Positions 1 through 5,810 of a stretch of 7,582 bases of DNA are shown here, in pieces; within the stretch, counting starts at the first letter, position 1; every line of letters starts with the position of its first letter. The stretch is from Spirochaeta sp. (GTDB taxonomy: Bacteria > Spirochaetota > Spirochaetia > DSM-27196 > SLAA01). The position numbers and the translations under genes are program-made. The stretch covers positions 1 to 7,582 of the forward strand of contig JAIVHN010000042.1 of the NCBI GenBank assembly GCA_020201015.1. The letters run 5' to 3'. The notes under the pieces are model-generated. The model saw nothing but the letters and a program-made list of their open reading frames with translations. It had not been told where the DNA came from and ran no database searches.

Positions 1-1
1 C

Positions 2-1000
2 CACATTGATGTATCGCTTGACAGATATCGGGCGGTTGCAGCCCTGACCAAGGTGTATGCGGCGCGTAGTTCACCACATACCTCGGCGCGCAGCGCCACC
101 GAAAGCGCCACCGAAAGCGCAACCGACAGTACCGACGACCTTGATATGGCCGCGTTGCTGGAGCAGCTCTCGCCAGTCGAAGTTGCGGTCAGGGTGCTGG
201 GTTCGCCGGAGCGTCGGCGGGAGGCTGCCGTTGCCAACCCGGCATCTCCGGCCTCACAAGCTGTTACTACCGGCCTGGAGGAGCTCTACAAACGCGTTGA
301 TCGCGCGGTTGCAGAGTCGAATCTACCCGAGTCCGGGTATAGCAGCCCACGAGTTGAGGTGTTGCGTCCAACACTAGGGGTAGGGCGCCTATCCGAGTCC
401 GTGATTCCGTACAGGAGAAATGTTGCCCTGAGTGGGGTAACTTCGGGGGAAAATGAGCAACGACAGATTCTTCCGTATGAGGCTGCAGCCGAGCTCTACT
501 ACCGCGTATTTTACGAGGTGAGTCATGAGTTTCGTACAAGAAGTTTGCTCCCCGAAGGTGAGTACAGTTACGAACTATGGGGTCGGCTCCACGGACAGTA
601 CCTTGTGTCTATTCCTATCCGAGATACCGCTTCGCAAAGCTTGGAGGAACGCTTTGTTGCCGAGCTCGAACCGGAGTTCCGACTGCGTAATTCCGTGGAC
701 GACCCGCAGTTTGCTGAAGCAGCAGCGCGCGAACTCAATGACAGCATTCTGCGCAGCGCGAGCCGACACATTGAGCGGCCATTGTCCCGCTTGGACATGC
801 AACCCGAGTTGTATCTTGGAGCAGCGTATCGTCAACTTGGCCCTGCCCGTTCCCCACAGGAGAACTTTGCCGCAGTTCGTCGGCTTCTCTTAGAGTTGGA
901 ACAGGACGTACTGAGCGAACGAGGCTATCTACGCACGCGGGCGCAGCTGATGCGAAGCAGCGAGCGGACTGCATATGGCGCAGCGGGAGCTATACAATGA
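2..1000 (+). CDS. Protein of unknown function, 5'-partial, coupled to the downstream lipoprotein
   Basis: I do not recognise this protein. The frame is open to the left edge; the codons before the GTG at 53 read HIDVSLDRYRAVAALTKVYA, which looks like normal protein, and that GTG has only an AAGG directly against it. The true start is therefore probably outside the window and a signal peptide cannot be judged. Counting from the GTG at 53, residues 15-27 are a low-complexity Ala-Thr-Glu/Asp-Ser repeat, likely a flexible linker. From about residue 140 the sequence is rich in Glu, Arg, Leu and Ala and looks mostly alpha-helical, with aromatic clusters (ELYYRVFYEV, EGEYSYELWGRLHGQYLV). There are no cysteines and no obvious membrane segment or catalytic motif in the visible part. 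Its TGA overlaps the ATG of the next gene (ATGA at 997-1000), so the two are probably co-translated and act in one process, perhaps at the cell envelope. Being a gene is well supported; function is unknown. Confidence 0.8.
   Translation, partial: HIDVSLDRYRAVAALTKVYAARSSPHTSARSATESATESATDSTDDLDMAALLEQLSPVEVAVRVLGSPERRREAAVANPASPASQAVTTGLEELYKRVDRAVAESNLPESGYSSPRVEVLRPTLGVGRLSESVIPYRRNVALSGVTSGENEQRQILPYEAAAELYYRVFYEVSHEFRTRSLLPEGEYSYELWGRLHGQYLVSIPIRDTASQSLEERFVAELEPEFRLRNSVDDPQFAEAAARELNDSILRSASRHIERPLSRLDMQPELYLGAAYRQLGPARSPQENFAAVRRLLLELEQDVLSERGYLRTRAQLMRSSERTAYGAAGAIQ
95..130 (+). repeat. 12-bp tandem repeat inside the coding region (ATES repeat)
   Basis: GCCACCGAAAGC occurs twice in perfect tandem (95-106 and 107-118), followed by a diverged third copy GCAACCGACAGT (119-130). 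The unit is a multiple of three and encodes Ala-Thr-Glu-Ser, Ala-Thr-Glu-Ser, Ala-Thr-Asp-Ser, so changes in copy number would keep the reading frame. It probably forms a short, flexible, acidic linker. That it varies between strains is only an inference. Confidence 0.75.
985..1000 (+). promoter_or_regulatory. Ribosome binding site and ATGA stop/start overlap
   Basis: GGGAG at 985-989 lies 7 nt upstream of the ATG at 997 and sits inside the end of the preceding gene. That gene stops with TGA at 998-1000, so stop and start share ATGA. This arrangement commonly gives translational coupling. It also supports choosing ATG 997 over an in-frame GTG at 1033, which has no comparable Shine-Dalgarno sequence. 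Confidence 0.7.
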
Positions 1001-2598
1001 ACGGTAACAATACGATAAGCGGCAGTCATGCGGTGTACGATCTCAGGCGTACCTGGGCTACACGTTTCATAGGCCCAGTAGCAATTGCAGTCGTGCTGTT
1101 AAGTTTGCTGGGGTGCGGCGCTGCAGAACCGGCAAGCGAAAGCGCGGGAATGGAGCCGAGTTCGGCCGAGCAAGCCATCGAGCTATCCGCCGGACGCGAG
1201 TCTGCGGTGTATATGCAGGGCGACTCAGGTTTTTCCGGACGGTTTCCAGGACTTAGTGCTGCCCGCGACGGCCTCGACGAAGGCCGTCTTCTTTGGAATG
1301 AAGAGTCATCTCCCCAGTCGATTATCGTCAAGGATGGAGTGCTCTACCTGGTGAGTTTGGAGCCAGCGCTCTGGGCGGTAGATATCGAGTCTGGCCAGCT
1401 ACTGTGGAAGCACACGCTTGAAGCGCCGGTGCTGGCACCGCCAGTAGTTGGTGACACTGAGATCTGGATTGCCGCGGTTGACGGTGAGGTGCAACGAATA
1501 GGTACCGAGCACGGCGCTGTACTGGGTGTAACACGGCTTGGGACTGCCGTCTATCGGACTCCATTGCTACATGGAAATGAATTACTAGTTGCCGCTGAGT
1601 CCGGGATTGTTGAGCAAGTTCCACTCACAGATGAAGGCACTCGGGGGCGGTTTCGCTCAAAGGTTGAGCCGCAGCACTTGCTCAGCGAAGACGGACTTGT
1701 CGTGACAGTCTCCGGTGAAGGACAGATTCAGGCTTTTTCGGGTGACGCCCAGGCGCCTGCCGATATCGAGCTTTCTTATGGGCCTGACATACCTAACACC
1801 GCGGCCTTGCGGGATGGTCTTCTCTATGTAGGCGGCACCGGATTTGCCGTGTATGATCTACATCCGGGTGATGCAGATCGTACAGCTGAGCAACTTGGTA
1901 GGGTAGAGGAGCTTGGTGCAGCTCAACAGATCTTGATAAGTGAGTACGGTCCCTTGGTGCTTGACCTTTATGGGTATTTACATCTGCTTGACTTGGAGAC
2001 CTTAGACGCGCGCTTCTCACAACAACTTGCTGGTGAACCCACAACTGCTGCGGTGGTGGACTCGGTGGTGTACCTCGGAACCGATACCGGACGCCTGTAC
2101 GCTGTCGAACTCCCCAGCGGCACGGTTTTGTGGGAGATTGACAACGCACACAGCGCGGTGACAGCGCTATTCCCCGGCAATGAAGAGTTGATTGTCGCGT
2201 ACGCTGCAGAAGGCGTGCTGCAGTATTATGCTGCTGCCGGGCAGGGAGATACTGACGCGCCATCCAGTGCAGCGGAACAGCTTGAGTCGCATACCTTAGC
2301 AGCTGTGGTAGAACTCGGTAGTTATTCGGCACGTATTGACGAGGACGGCATAGAAACCAGCTTCACCCCTGACAGTACCGGTGATTACTCTATTCAGGCG
2401 GTAGGACGCGACGGTGAGGAAATACTCATCATCTTGCGTGACGAGCAAGGCCGCGAGATGGAACGAAACGTCGGATATCGAGTCGAACCACGACTCACGG
2501 CCGAACTAAATGCCGGTATCACGTATGGTATACGGCTAGAGCCAGTGGTGAGGGAACTTGATCCGGTTGTGCTGCAGCTAGATATTCAACGACAATAA
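997..2598 (+). CDS. Predicted lipoprotein with PQQ-like beta-propeller and C-terminal PPC-like beta-sandwich
   Basis: A 533-residue secreted protein. Residues 1-23 form a long n-region with Arg17-Arg18 and Arg23. A hydrophobic stretch (about 24-38) leads into the lipobox Leu-Leu-Gly-Cys with the predicted lipidated cysteine at 40, followed by a Ser/Glu/Ala-rich tether. From about 96 to 415 there are beta-propeller blades of the PQQ/BamB type. The clearest repeat cores are AVDIESGQLLW (127-137) and LYAVELPSGTVLW (367-379), with weaker blades between. No dehydrogenase active-site features are evident, so a structural, protein-binding role (as in BamB) fits better than PQQ enzymology. Residues about 432-533 resemble a bacterial pre-peptidase C-terminal (PPC) beta-sandwich (SFTPDSTGDYSIQAVGRDGE, then a later LTAELNAGITYGIRLEP segment), but no peptidase domain is present. 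It is coupled to the unknown gene upstream. It could be a BamB-like outer-membrane assembly factor or another envelope scaffold; the fold is much surer than the role. Confidence 0.85.
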   Translation: MNGNNTISGSHAVYDLRRTWATRFIGPVAIAVVLLSLLGCGAAEPASESAGMEPSSAEQAIELSAGRESAVYMQGDSGFSGRFPGLSAARDGLDEGRLLWNEESSPQSIIVKDGVLYLVSLEPALWAVDIESGQLLWKHTLEAPVLAPPVVGDTEIWIAAVDGEVQRIGTEHGAVLGVTRLGTAVYRTPLLHGNELLVAAESGIVEQVPLTDEGTRGRFRSKVEPQHLLSEDGLVVTVSGEGQIQAFSGDAQAPADIELSYGPDIPNTAALRDGLLYVGGTGFAVYDLHPGDADRTAEQLGRVEELGAAQQILISEYGPLVLDLYGYLHLLDLETLDARFSQQLAGEPTTAAVVDSVVYLGTDTGRLYAVELPSGTVLWEIDNAHSAVTALFPGNEELIVAYAAEGVLQYYAAAGQGDTDAPSSAAEQLESHTLAAVVELGSYSARIDEDGIETSFTPDSTGDYSIQAVGRDGEEILIILRDEQGREMERNVGYRVEPRLTAELNAGITYGIRLEPVVRELDPVVLQLDIQRQ

Positions 2599-2629
2599 CG
2601 CTTCTAACGAATACAGTCGCATATGGCTA

Positions 2630-2659
2630 ACGCTCTGCGGGTCTAGCAGCCGTGTTTTT
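2630..2659 (+). terminator. Weak intrinsic terminator candidate after the lipoprotein gene
   Basis: The hairpin has ACG (2630-2632) and CTGC (2635-2638) pairing with GCAG (2646-2649) and CGT (2651-2653), around a 7-nt loop and a small internal loop. A run of five T follows at 2655-2659. It starts about 32 nt after the lipoprotein stop codon and its T-tract runs into the stop codon of the convergent coiled-coil gene. The stem is short and imperfect, so termination may be inefficient. Confidence 0.4.
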
Positions 2660-3785
2660 AGAGGTCGTCAACATTGCCGCGCTTATTTTCCTGCGCTGCG
2701 CGTTCCTCTTCTAACTCCGCCCGGCGCTCAAAGAGCTCGGTTTTTTGCTTTTCTGCAGCTTCAATCTCACGTTCACGTAATCCAATATCGTTATTCACCT
2801 GCTCGATTTCAGATTGAAGGCGCTCGACCTCGAGTGCGGCTTCCAGGCGCTGAATTGTCACCTGCTTCTCGCTTACGGTGCTTTCCGTAGAGGCTATTCG
2901 CTCTAAATAGGAAGCTGCCGTCTTGCGCATTTCGTCGCTGAGTATGGTGCTGACTTTGCGAGCAAACTGAGCCAATGCGTTATACTGGTTGTCGCGTAGC
3001 TGTTGAATGTGATCGTCAAGTACGGAGCTTGCCTTACCTGGCCGGCGCCCTTCACAAAGCTGAGACAGCTCAGATTCGAGTTCGTTGCGCTCTTTGTCCA
3101 GCTGCTCGGCTCGATCGGCGATATCGGAAATGCGGCGCTCGGCAGCGAAATACGGCTCCGCTATACGGTTAAGCTCTTCGTCGTTTACCTCTCGAATGAA
3201 CTCGGAATCAACAATGGTTTCACCAAGCCTGCGATACTGCTTTTCCATGGCCTCACTACGGCTCGAGACCCGGTTCTTAAGCAAGACCACGCGTCCACGC
3301 GTAACAATACGGTCTAAGAAAGGCTTTGACTCTAAAATCGCCTCTTGCTCGTCAAGTTCAGCCTGGAGTCGGTTGACCTCGTTCTGAGCGGCTGCTATTT
3401 CGCTGAAACGTTCGGCGTAGTCTGCTTCCAGATACGTGTTGTCGTGAAAGATTTCAAAGGCGCGCCGCCCGATACCCGGAAAGACAGCCGACGCCTCTTG
3501 CTGGAGATGCTTTCTCTCCGAACTGCCATCGGATATCTCCTGACGAATAGCCTCGGTCCGACTCTGGATGGTTGCAATTCGGGTTTTGCTCTCCTGGGTT
3601 GATGACAGTCTTTCGTCAGCCTCTTCATATTCACGACAGGCTTCCTGTGCAATTTCTTCCTGGCAGAGGTCCGGATACGTCTTACGCAGGTGTGTTCCAA
3701 GCGCTGCAAACTCTTCTTGTAAGTTTTGTTCTAGTTTTGCGGTTTCATCGCGTAGTGCGTCAATTTTTTTTCGGTAATTCTTCAT
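2658..3785 (-). CDS. Coiled-coil protein of unknown function
   Basis: A 375-residue protein that I do not recognise. It is very rich in Glu, Arg, Lys and Gln, with heptad-like segments near residues 1-30, 70-105, 130-160, 225-255 and 300-370 that predict long coiled coils. Less repetitive interruptions lie around residues 105-125 (FPGIGRRAFEIFHDNTYLEA), 165-215 (SKPFLDRIVTRGRVVLLKNR and an acidic stretch after it) and 255-290. It has no signal peptide, membrane helix or nucleotide-binding motif, so it is probably cytoplasmic and structural or adaptor-like. It has only a few cysteines. The start ATG at 3783-3785 has an AAGGA Shine-Dalgarno sequence 7 nt upstream on the minus strand (complement of 3793-3797). 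It is a single gene between convergent and divergent neighbours, so context says little. SMC-like ATPase heads are absent. A cytoskeletal filament protein or a cell-division or chromosome-associated adaptor are possible but unproven. Confidence 0.82.
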   Translation of the reverse strand: MKNYRKKIDALRDETAKLEQNLQEEFAALGTHLRKTYPDLCQEEIAQEACREYEEADERLSSTQESKTRIATIQSRTEAIRQEISDGSSERKHLQQEASAVFPGIGRRAFEIFHDNTYLEADYAERFSEIAAAQNEVNRLQAELDEQEAILESKPFLDRIVTRGRVVLLKNRVSSRSEAMEKQYRRLGETIVDSEFIREVNDEELNRIAEPYFAAERRISDIADRAEQLDKERNELESELSQLCEGRRPGKASSVLDDHIQQLRDNQYNALAQFARKVSTILSDEMRKTAASYLERIASTESTVSEKQVTIQRLEAALEVERLQSEIEQVNNDIGLREREIEAAEKQKTELFERRAELEEERAAQENKRGNVDDL

Positions 3786-3805
3786 AGTGCCGTCCTTAAC
3801 TCCAT

Positions 3806-3834
3806 AATATAACAGTTTGCAAGGAATTCGTCAG
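3806..3834 (-). promoter_or_regulatory. Sigma70-type promoter candidate for the coiled-coil gene
   Basis: Read on the minus strand, CTGACG (complement of 3829-3834) and TATATT (complement of 3806-3811) are separated by exactly 17 nt. They would act as the -35 and -10 boxes. The -10 box ends about 20 nt before the start codon, so the leader would be very short but would still hold the AAGGA site. The A/T-rich core might also serve the divergent msrB gene, but I find no well-spaced plus-strand pair. Confidence 0.4.
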
Positions 3835-3892
3835 GGTGTTTCAGAAAACCTTGCCGTATCCGGCCGGACTCAGTAGCTTTCAGGAAAGAGGC

Positions 3893-3898
3893 AAGGAG
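3893..3898 (+). promoter_or_regulatory. Strong ribosome binding site of msrB
   Basis: AAGGAG lies 8 nt upstream of the ATG at 3907. An in-frame TGA at 3904-3906 directly precedes the ATG, so no longer in-frame start is possible and the start is well fixed. Confidence 0.85.
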
Positions 3899-3906
3899 TA
3901 TATTGA

Positions 3907-4308
3907 ATGTCAAAGCTGCAAAAAAGTGATCGTGAATGGGCTGAGGAGCTCGATTTCGAAACCTTCCAGATTACCCGCAAGGGTGCTACCGAACCTGCAT
4001 TCAGTGGAGAATACAATCATAACACGCGTCGTGGCGAATATGTCTGCGCATGTTGTGGTGAAGTCGTATTTAGTTCAGACCACAAGTATGACTCCGGCAG
4101 TGGCTGGCCAAGTTACTATAAGCCTATTCAAACAGGCGCAGTATCGGAGCGTACCGATTATAGTCACGGAATGAGCCGCACCGAGGTTCTCTGCGCGTGT
4201 TGTGACGCTCACCTTGGGCACGTCTTTTCCGACGGCCCTCAACCAACCGGACTCCGTTACTGCATTAACTCTCGTGCGCTGCGCTTTGAGGAGAGTACAG
4301 AGAAGTGA
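3907..4308 (+). CDS. msrB: Peptide-methionine (R)-S-oxide reductase MsrB
   Basis: A 133-residue, single-domain cytoplasmic enzyme that reduces the R epimer of methionine sulfoxide in proteins (and poorly as free amino acid), usually with thioredoxin as reductant; it repairs oxidised proteins. The family pattern is complete: two CxxC zinc pairs (Cys47/Cys50 and Cys96/Cys99), the GWPS substrate-site motif (66-69), SHGMSRTEV (86-94), DAHLGHVF (100-107) with active-site histidines, DGPQPTGLRY (109-118), catalytic Cys119 and Asn121. Length is normal for a stand-alone MsrB, and there is no MsrA fusion. The resolving cysteine that many MsrB proteins carry just before GWPS (SGCGWPS) is Ser65 here, so regeneration should work without that disulfide, by direct attack on the sulfenic acid or through another cysteine. 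Extra cysteines lie at 49 and 98, inside the zinc pairs. It is transcribed alone, divergent from the coiled-coil gene and convergent with the LON-domain gene. Confidence 0.96.
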   Translation: MSKLQKSDREWAEELDFETFQITRKGATEPAFSGEYNHNTRRGEYVCACCGEVVFSSDHKYDSGSGWPSYYKPIQTGAVSERTDYSHGMSRTEVLCACCDAHLGHVFSDGPQPTGLRYCINSRALRFEESTEK

Positions 4309-4319
4309 AGAGAGTACAG
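4291..4319. repeat. 10-bp direct repeat at the convergent gene junction
   Basis: GAGAGTACAG occurs at 4291-4300 and again at 4310-4319, 19 bp apart start to start. The first copy is in the last codons of msrB; the second lies in the 15-bp gap before the end of the LON-domain gene. It may be a chance repeat or the trace of a small duplication that extended the msrB C-terminus. I see no T-run or stable hairpin that would make the junction a terminator. Confidence 0.6.
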
Positions 4320-4323
4320 TACC

Positions 4324-4980
4324 TCAGTTCAGTAGTCTTTGTAACTCTTTAATACTTGGCCCTTTTAAGTGTTGTTCAACCCGCGAGAGCTTCACTCGTT
4401 GGTCAACACCGTCCGACAATCTCGCGGTACACCGATCTATACGCAGTCGTGTGTCGCGTAGCTCAAGCAGTTCCTGCTTCTCTGCAAGAGAAAAAAGTTC
4501 ACCGTGGCACAACATAAATGAAAGCTCTTCGTTCGGCATTTTTGTGAGATCCGGCTCCGAGACTTTTCTTCCGTTGAGTTTTGCAAACTTTATGAAGAGT
4601 TCTATGGCAATTGTGCGCAGTTCAGCTGCTATTTCGAACTGGTCCTGCGTAGCGTCACGAAATGGGCGCACCTTTGCTTGTAGATACTCCTTGCTGGTAT
4701 CAAAGCTGAGAACTGAAAAACGCTGTAAGCCGAAACTGAGAATGTCAAGGCGTCCATCCTCAAAACGTTGTATAACTGTCCGTACTTCGGCCAAGCACCC
4801 GGCCGAGGATGTGCCTTGAGTCCCGGCTCGTATGAGCCCAAAGGGTCGCTTTTCTTCCATGCAGCTATGAATCATGTCACGATATCGGGGCTCAAAAATA
4901 TGCAACGGGAGCGGCATGTAAGGGAATAAAACCAAAGGCAGAGGAAATAAAGGGATAAGCTGTTCATCTTGGCTGCTCAT
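4324..4980 (-). CDS. Stand-alone LON substrate-binding domain protein
   Basis: A 218-residue protein matching the N-terminal substrate-binding (PUA-like) domain of Lon protease. The diagnostic N-terminus is visible: IPLFPLPLVLFPYMPLPLHI (9-28) followed by FEPRYRDMI (29-37), then FGLI near 47-50 and a GRLDILSFGLQRFSVLSF strand pair near 76-93. The C-terminal half looks helical, as in the Lon N-domain bundle. There is no AAA+ ATPase or Ser-Lys protease domain, so it cannot be a protease itself. Small proteins of this type are widespread and poorly characterised; a role in recognising damaged or specific protein partners is inference. It follows exoA by 17 bp on the same strand and is probably co-transcribed with it. 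The ATG at 4978-4980 is supported because the conserved first strand begins at residue 9, although the Shine-Dalgarno sequence is unusually far away. Confidence 0.9.
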   Translation of the reverse strand: MSSQDEQLIPLFPLPLVLFPYMPLPLHIFEPRYRDMIHSCMEEKRPFGLIRAGTQGTSSAGCLAEVRTVIQRFEDGRLDILSFGLQRFSVLSFDTSKEYLQAKVRPFRDATQDQFEIAAELRTIAIELFIKFAKLNGRKVSEPDLTKMPNEELSFMLCHGELFSLAEKQELLELRDTRLRIDRCTARLSDGVDQRVKLSRVEQHLKGPSIKELQRLLN

Positions 4981-4994
4981 AAAATACGGGTCAA

Positions 4995-5000
4995 CTCCTA
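4995..5000 (-). promoter_or_regulatory. Shine-Dalgarno sequence fused to the exoA stop codon, with wide spacing
   Basis: On the minus strand the exoA stop TAG is part of TAGGAG, giving an AGGAG (complement of 4995-4999) 14 nt before the ATG of the LON-domain gene. Usual spacing is about 5-9 nt, and no start codon lies in frame between the site and the ATG. Initiation may be weak and depend on ribosomes finishing exoA. Confidence 0.5.
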
Positions 5001-5759
5001 TGGTTTTATGTTCAAAAGAATTGGGCAGTGGTCCGAGCCGTGTACATCGGCCTGAATGTGCGCGGACTCCAGCCTGTTGCTCAGTCGCTCATTTACGCAG
5101 TGGTAGTCAATTCTCCAACCTACATTCCGGTGCCTGGCACCACCGCGGTAACTCCACCAGGTATAGCGTCCGGGAGATGTGTCAAACTGCCGGAAGGTAT
5201 CGACGTACCCGGCATCAAGAAAGGTGGTCATCCAGGCACGCTCCTCAGGCAAGTATCCGGCACTATTTTCGTTTTCGGCTGGCCGGGCTAGATCTTTGGG
5301 TTGGTGCGCAATGTTGTAATCTCCGGCCAGAATTACGTCCTTTCCAGCCGCAACTAAGCTATTAAGCTCAGACATGAGGGCATTGCAGAAATCTAGTTTG
5401 TAGTCAAGGCGCTTTCCGCCTTCCTGACTGTTAGGAAAGTAGACACTCCCGACAACCAATGAGTCAAACTCCAATAGCAATACCCGGCCTTCACTGTCGA
5501 ACTTGGAAAGACCCAAAGTCCGAACGGCACTGGGTTCATGTTTGCTGTACAGAGCAACGCCGCTATATCCCTTTTTCTCGGCACTCTGCCAGTAGGACAG
5601 ATACCCCGGGGGTTGCAGCTCTTCCACTGCAAGTTGTGTCGGTTCGGCACGAGTTTCCTGGAGGCACACAATATCTGGACTTGTATGGCTAAGCCAATCA
5701 AAGAAGCCTTTTTTTGCACATGCTCGAATGCCATTAACGTTCCATGAAGCTATCTGCAT
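4998..5759 (-). CDS. exoA: Exodeoxyribonuclease III / AP endonuclease, ExoA type
   Basis: A 253-residue, metal-dependent base-excision-repair enzyme. It cuts the DNA backbone 5' to abasic sites and removes blocked 3' ends; many homologs also have 3'-5' exonuclease activity. All landmarks of the exonuclease III / APE1 fold are present: SWNVNGIRA (5-13, Asn7), QET (34-36, metal-binding Glu35), YSGVALYSK (65-73), VYFPNSQ (106-112, Tyr107), GDYNIAH (146-152, Asp147 and Asn149), GWRIDYH (214-220, Asp218) and GSDHCPI (241-247, catalytic Asp243-His244). The RNVGWRIDY form and the length are closer to Gram-positive ExoA and APE1 than to E. coli Xth as I recall them. The start ATG has only a weak purine-rich GAAGAG upstream. 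It lies 51 bp downstream of the ABC-F gene and 17 bp upstream of the LON-domain gene on the same strand, so an operon is likely. No key residue is missing. Confidence 0.95.
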   Translation of the reverse strand: MQIASWNVNGIRACAKKGFFDWLSHTSPDIVCLQETRAEPTQLAVEELQPPGYLSYWQSAEKKGYSGVALYSKHEPSAVRTLGLSKFDSEGRVLLLEFDSLVVGSVYFPNSQEGGKRLDYKLDFCNALMSELNSLVAAGKDVILAGDYNIAHQPKDLARPAENENSAGYLPEERAWMTTFLDAGYVDTFRQFDTSPGRYTWWSYRGGARHRNVGWRIDYHCVNERLSNRLESAHIQADVHGSDHCPILLNIKP

Positions 5760-5810
5760 AACTCTTCTACTATACTTATGAGTCTGCCTATGCGGCTACC
5801 CCAGATCGGT

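Noticed and set aside
53..55. GTG as the true start of the first gene
   Set aside because: The frame is open upstream to the window edge with protein-like sequence, and the AAGG next to the GTG is too close to act as a ribosome binding site.
1793..2332. 179-residue open frame antisense to the lipoprotein gene
   Set aside because: It lies fully inside a well-supported propeller gene, is rich in Arg, Gln, Pro and His as expected of a shadow frame, and shows no domain.
2658..3785. SMC/RecN-like or toxin-related ATPase for the coiled-coil protein
   Set aside because: No Walker A, ABC signature or Walker B is present, and no partner gene of a defence or toxin system is adjacent.
4202..4819. 205-residue plus-strand open frame across the msrB end and the LON-domain gene
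   Set aside because: Ser/Arg-rich shadow frame overlapping two recognisable genes, with no ribosome binding site or motif.
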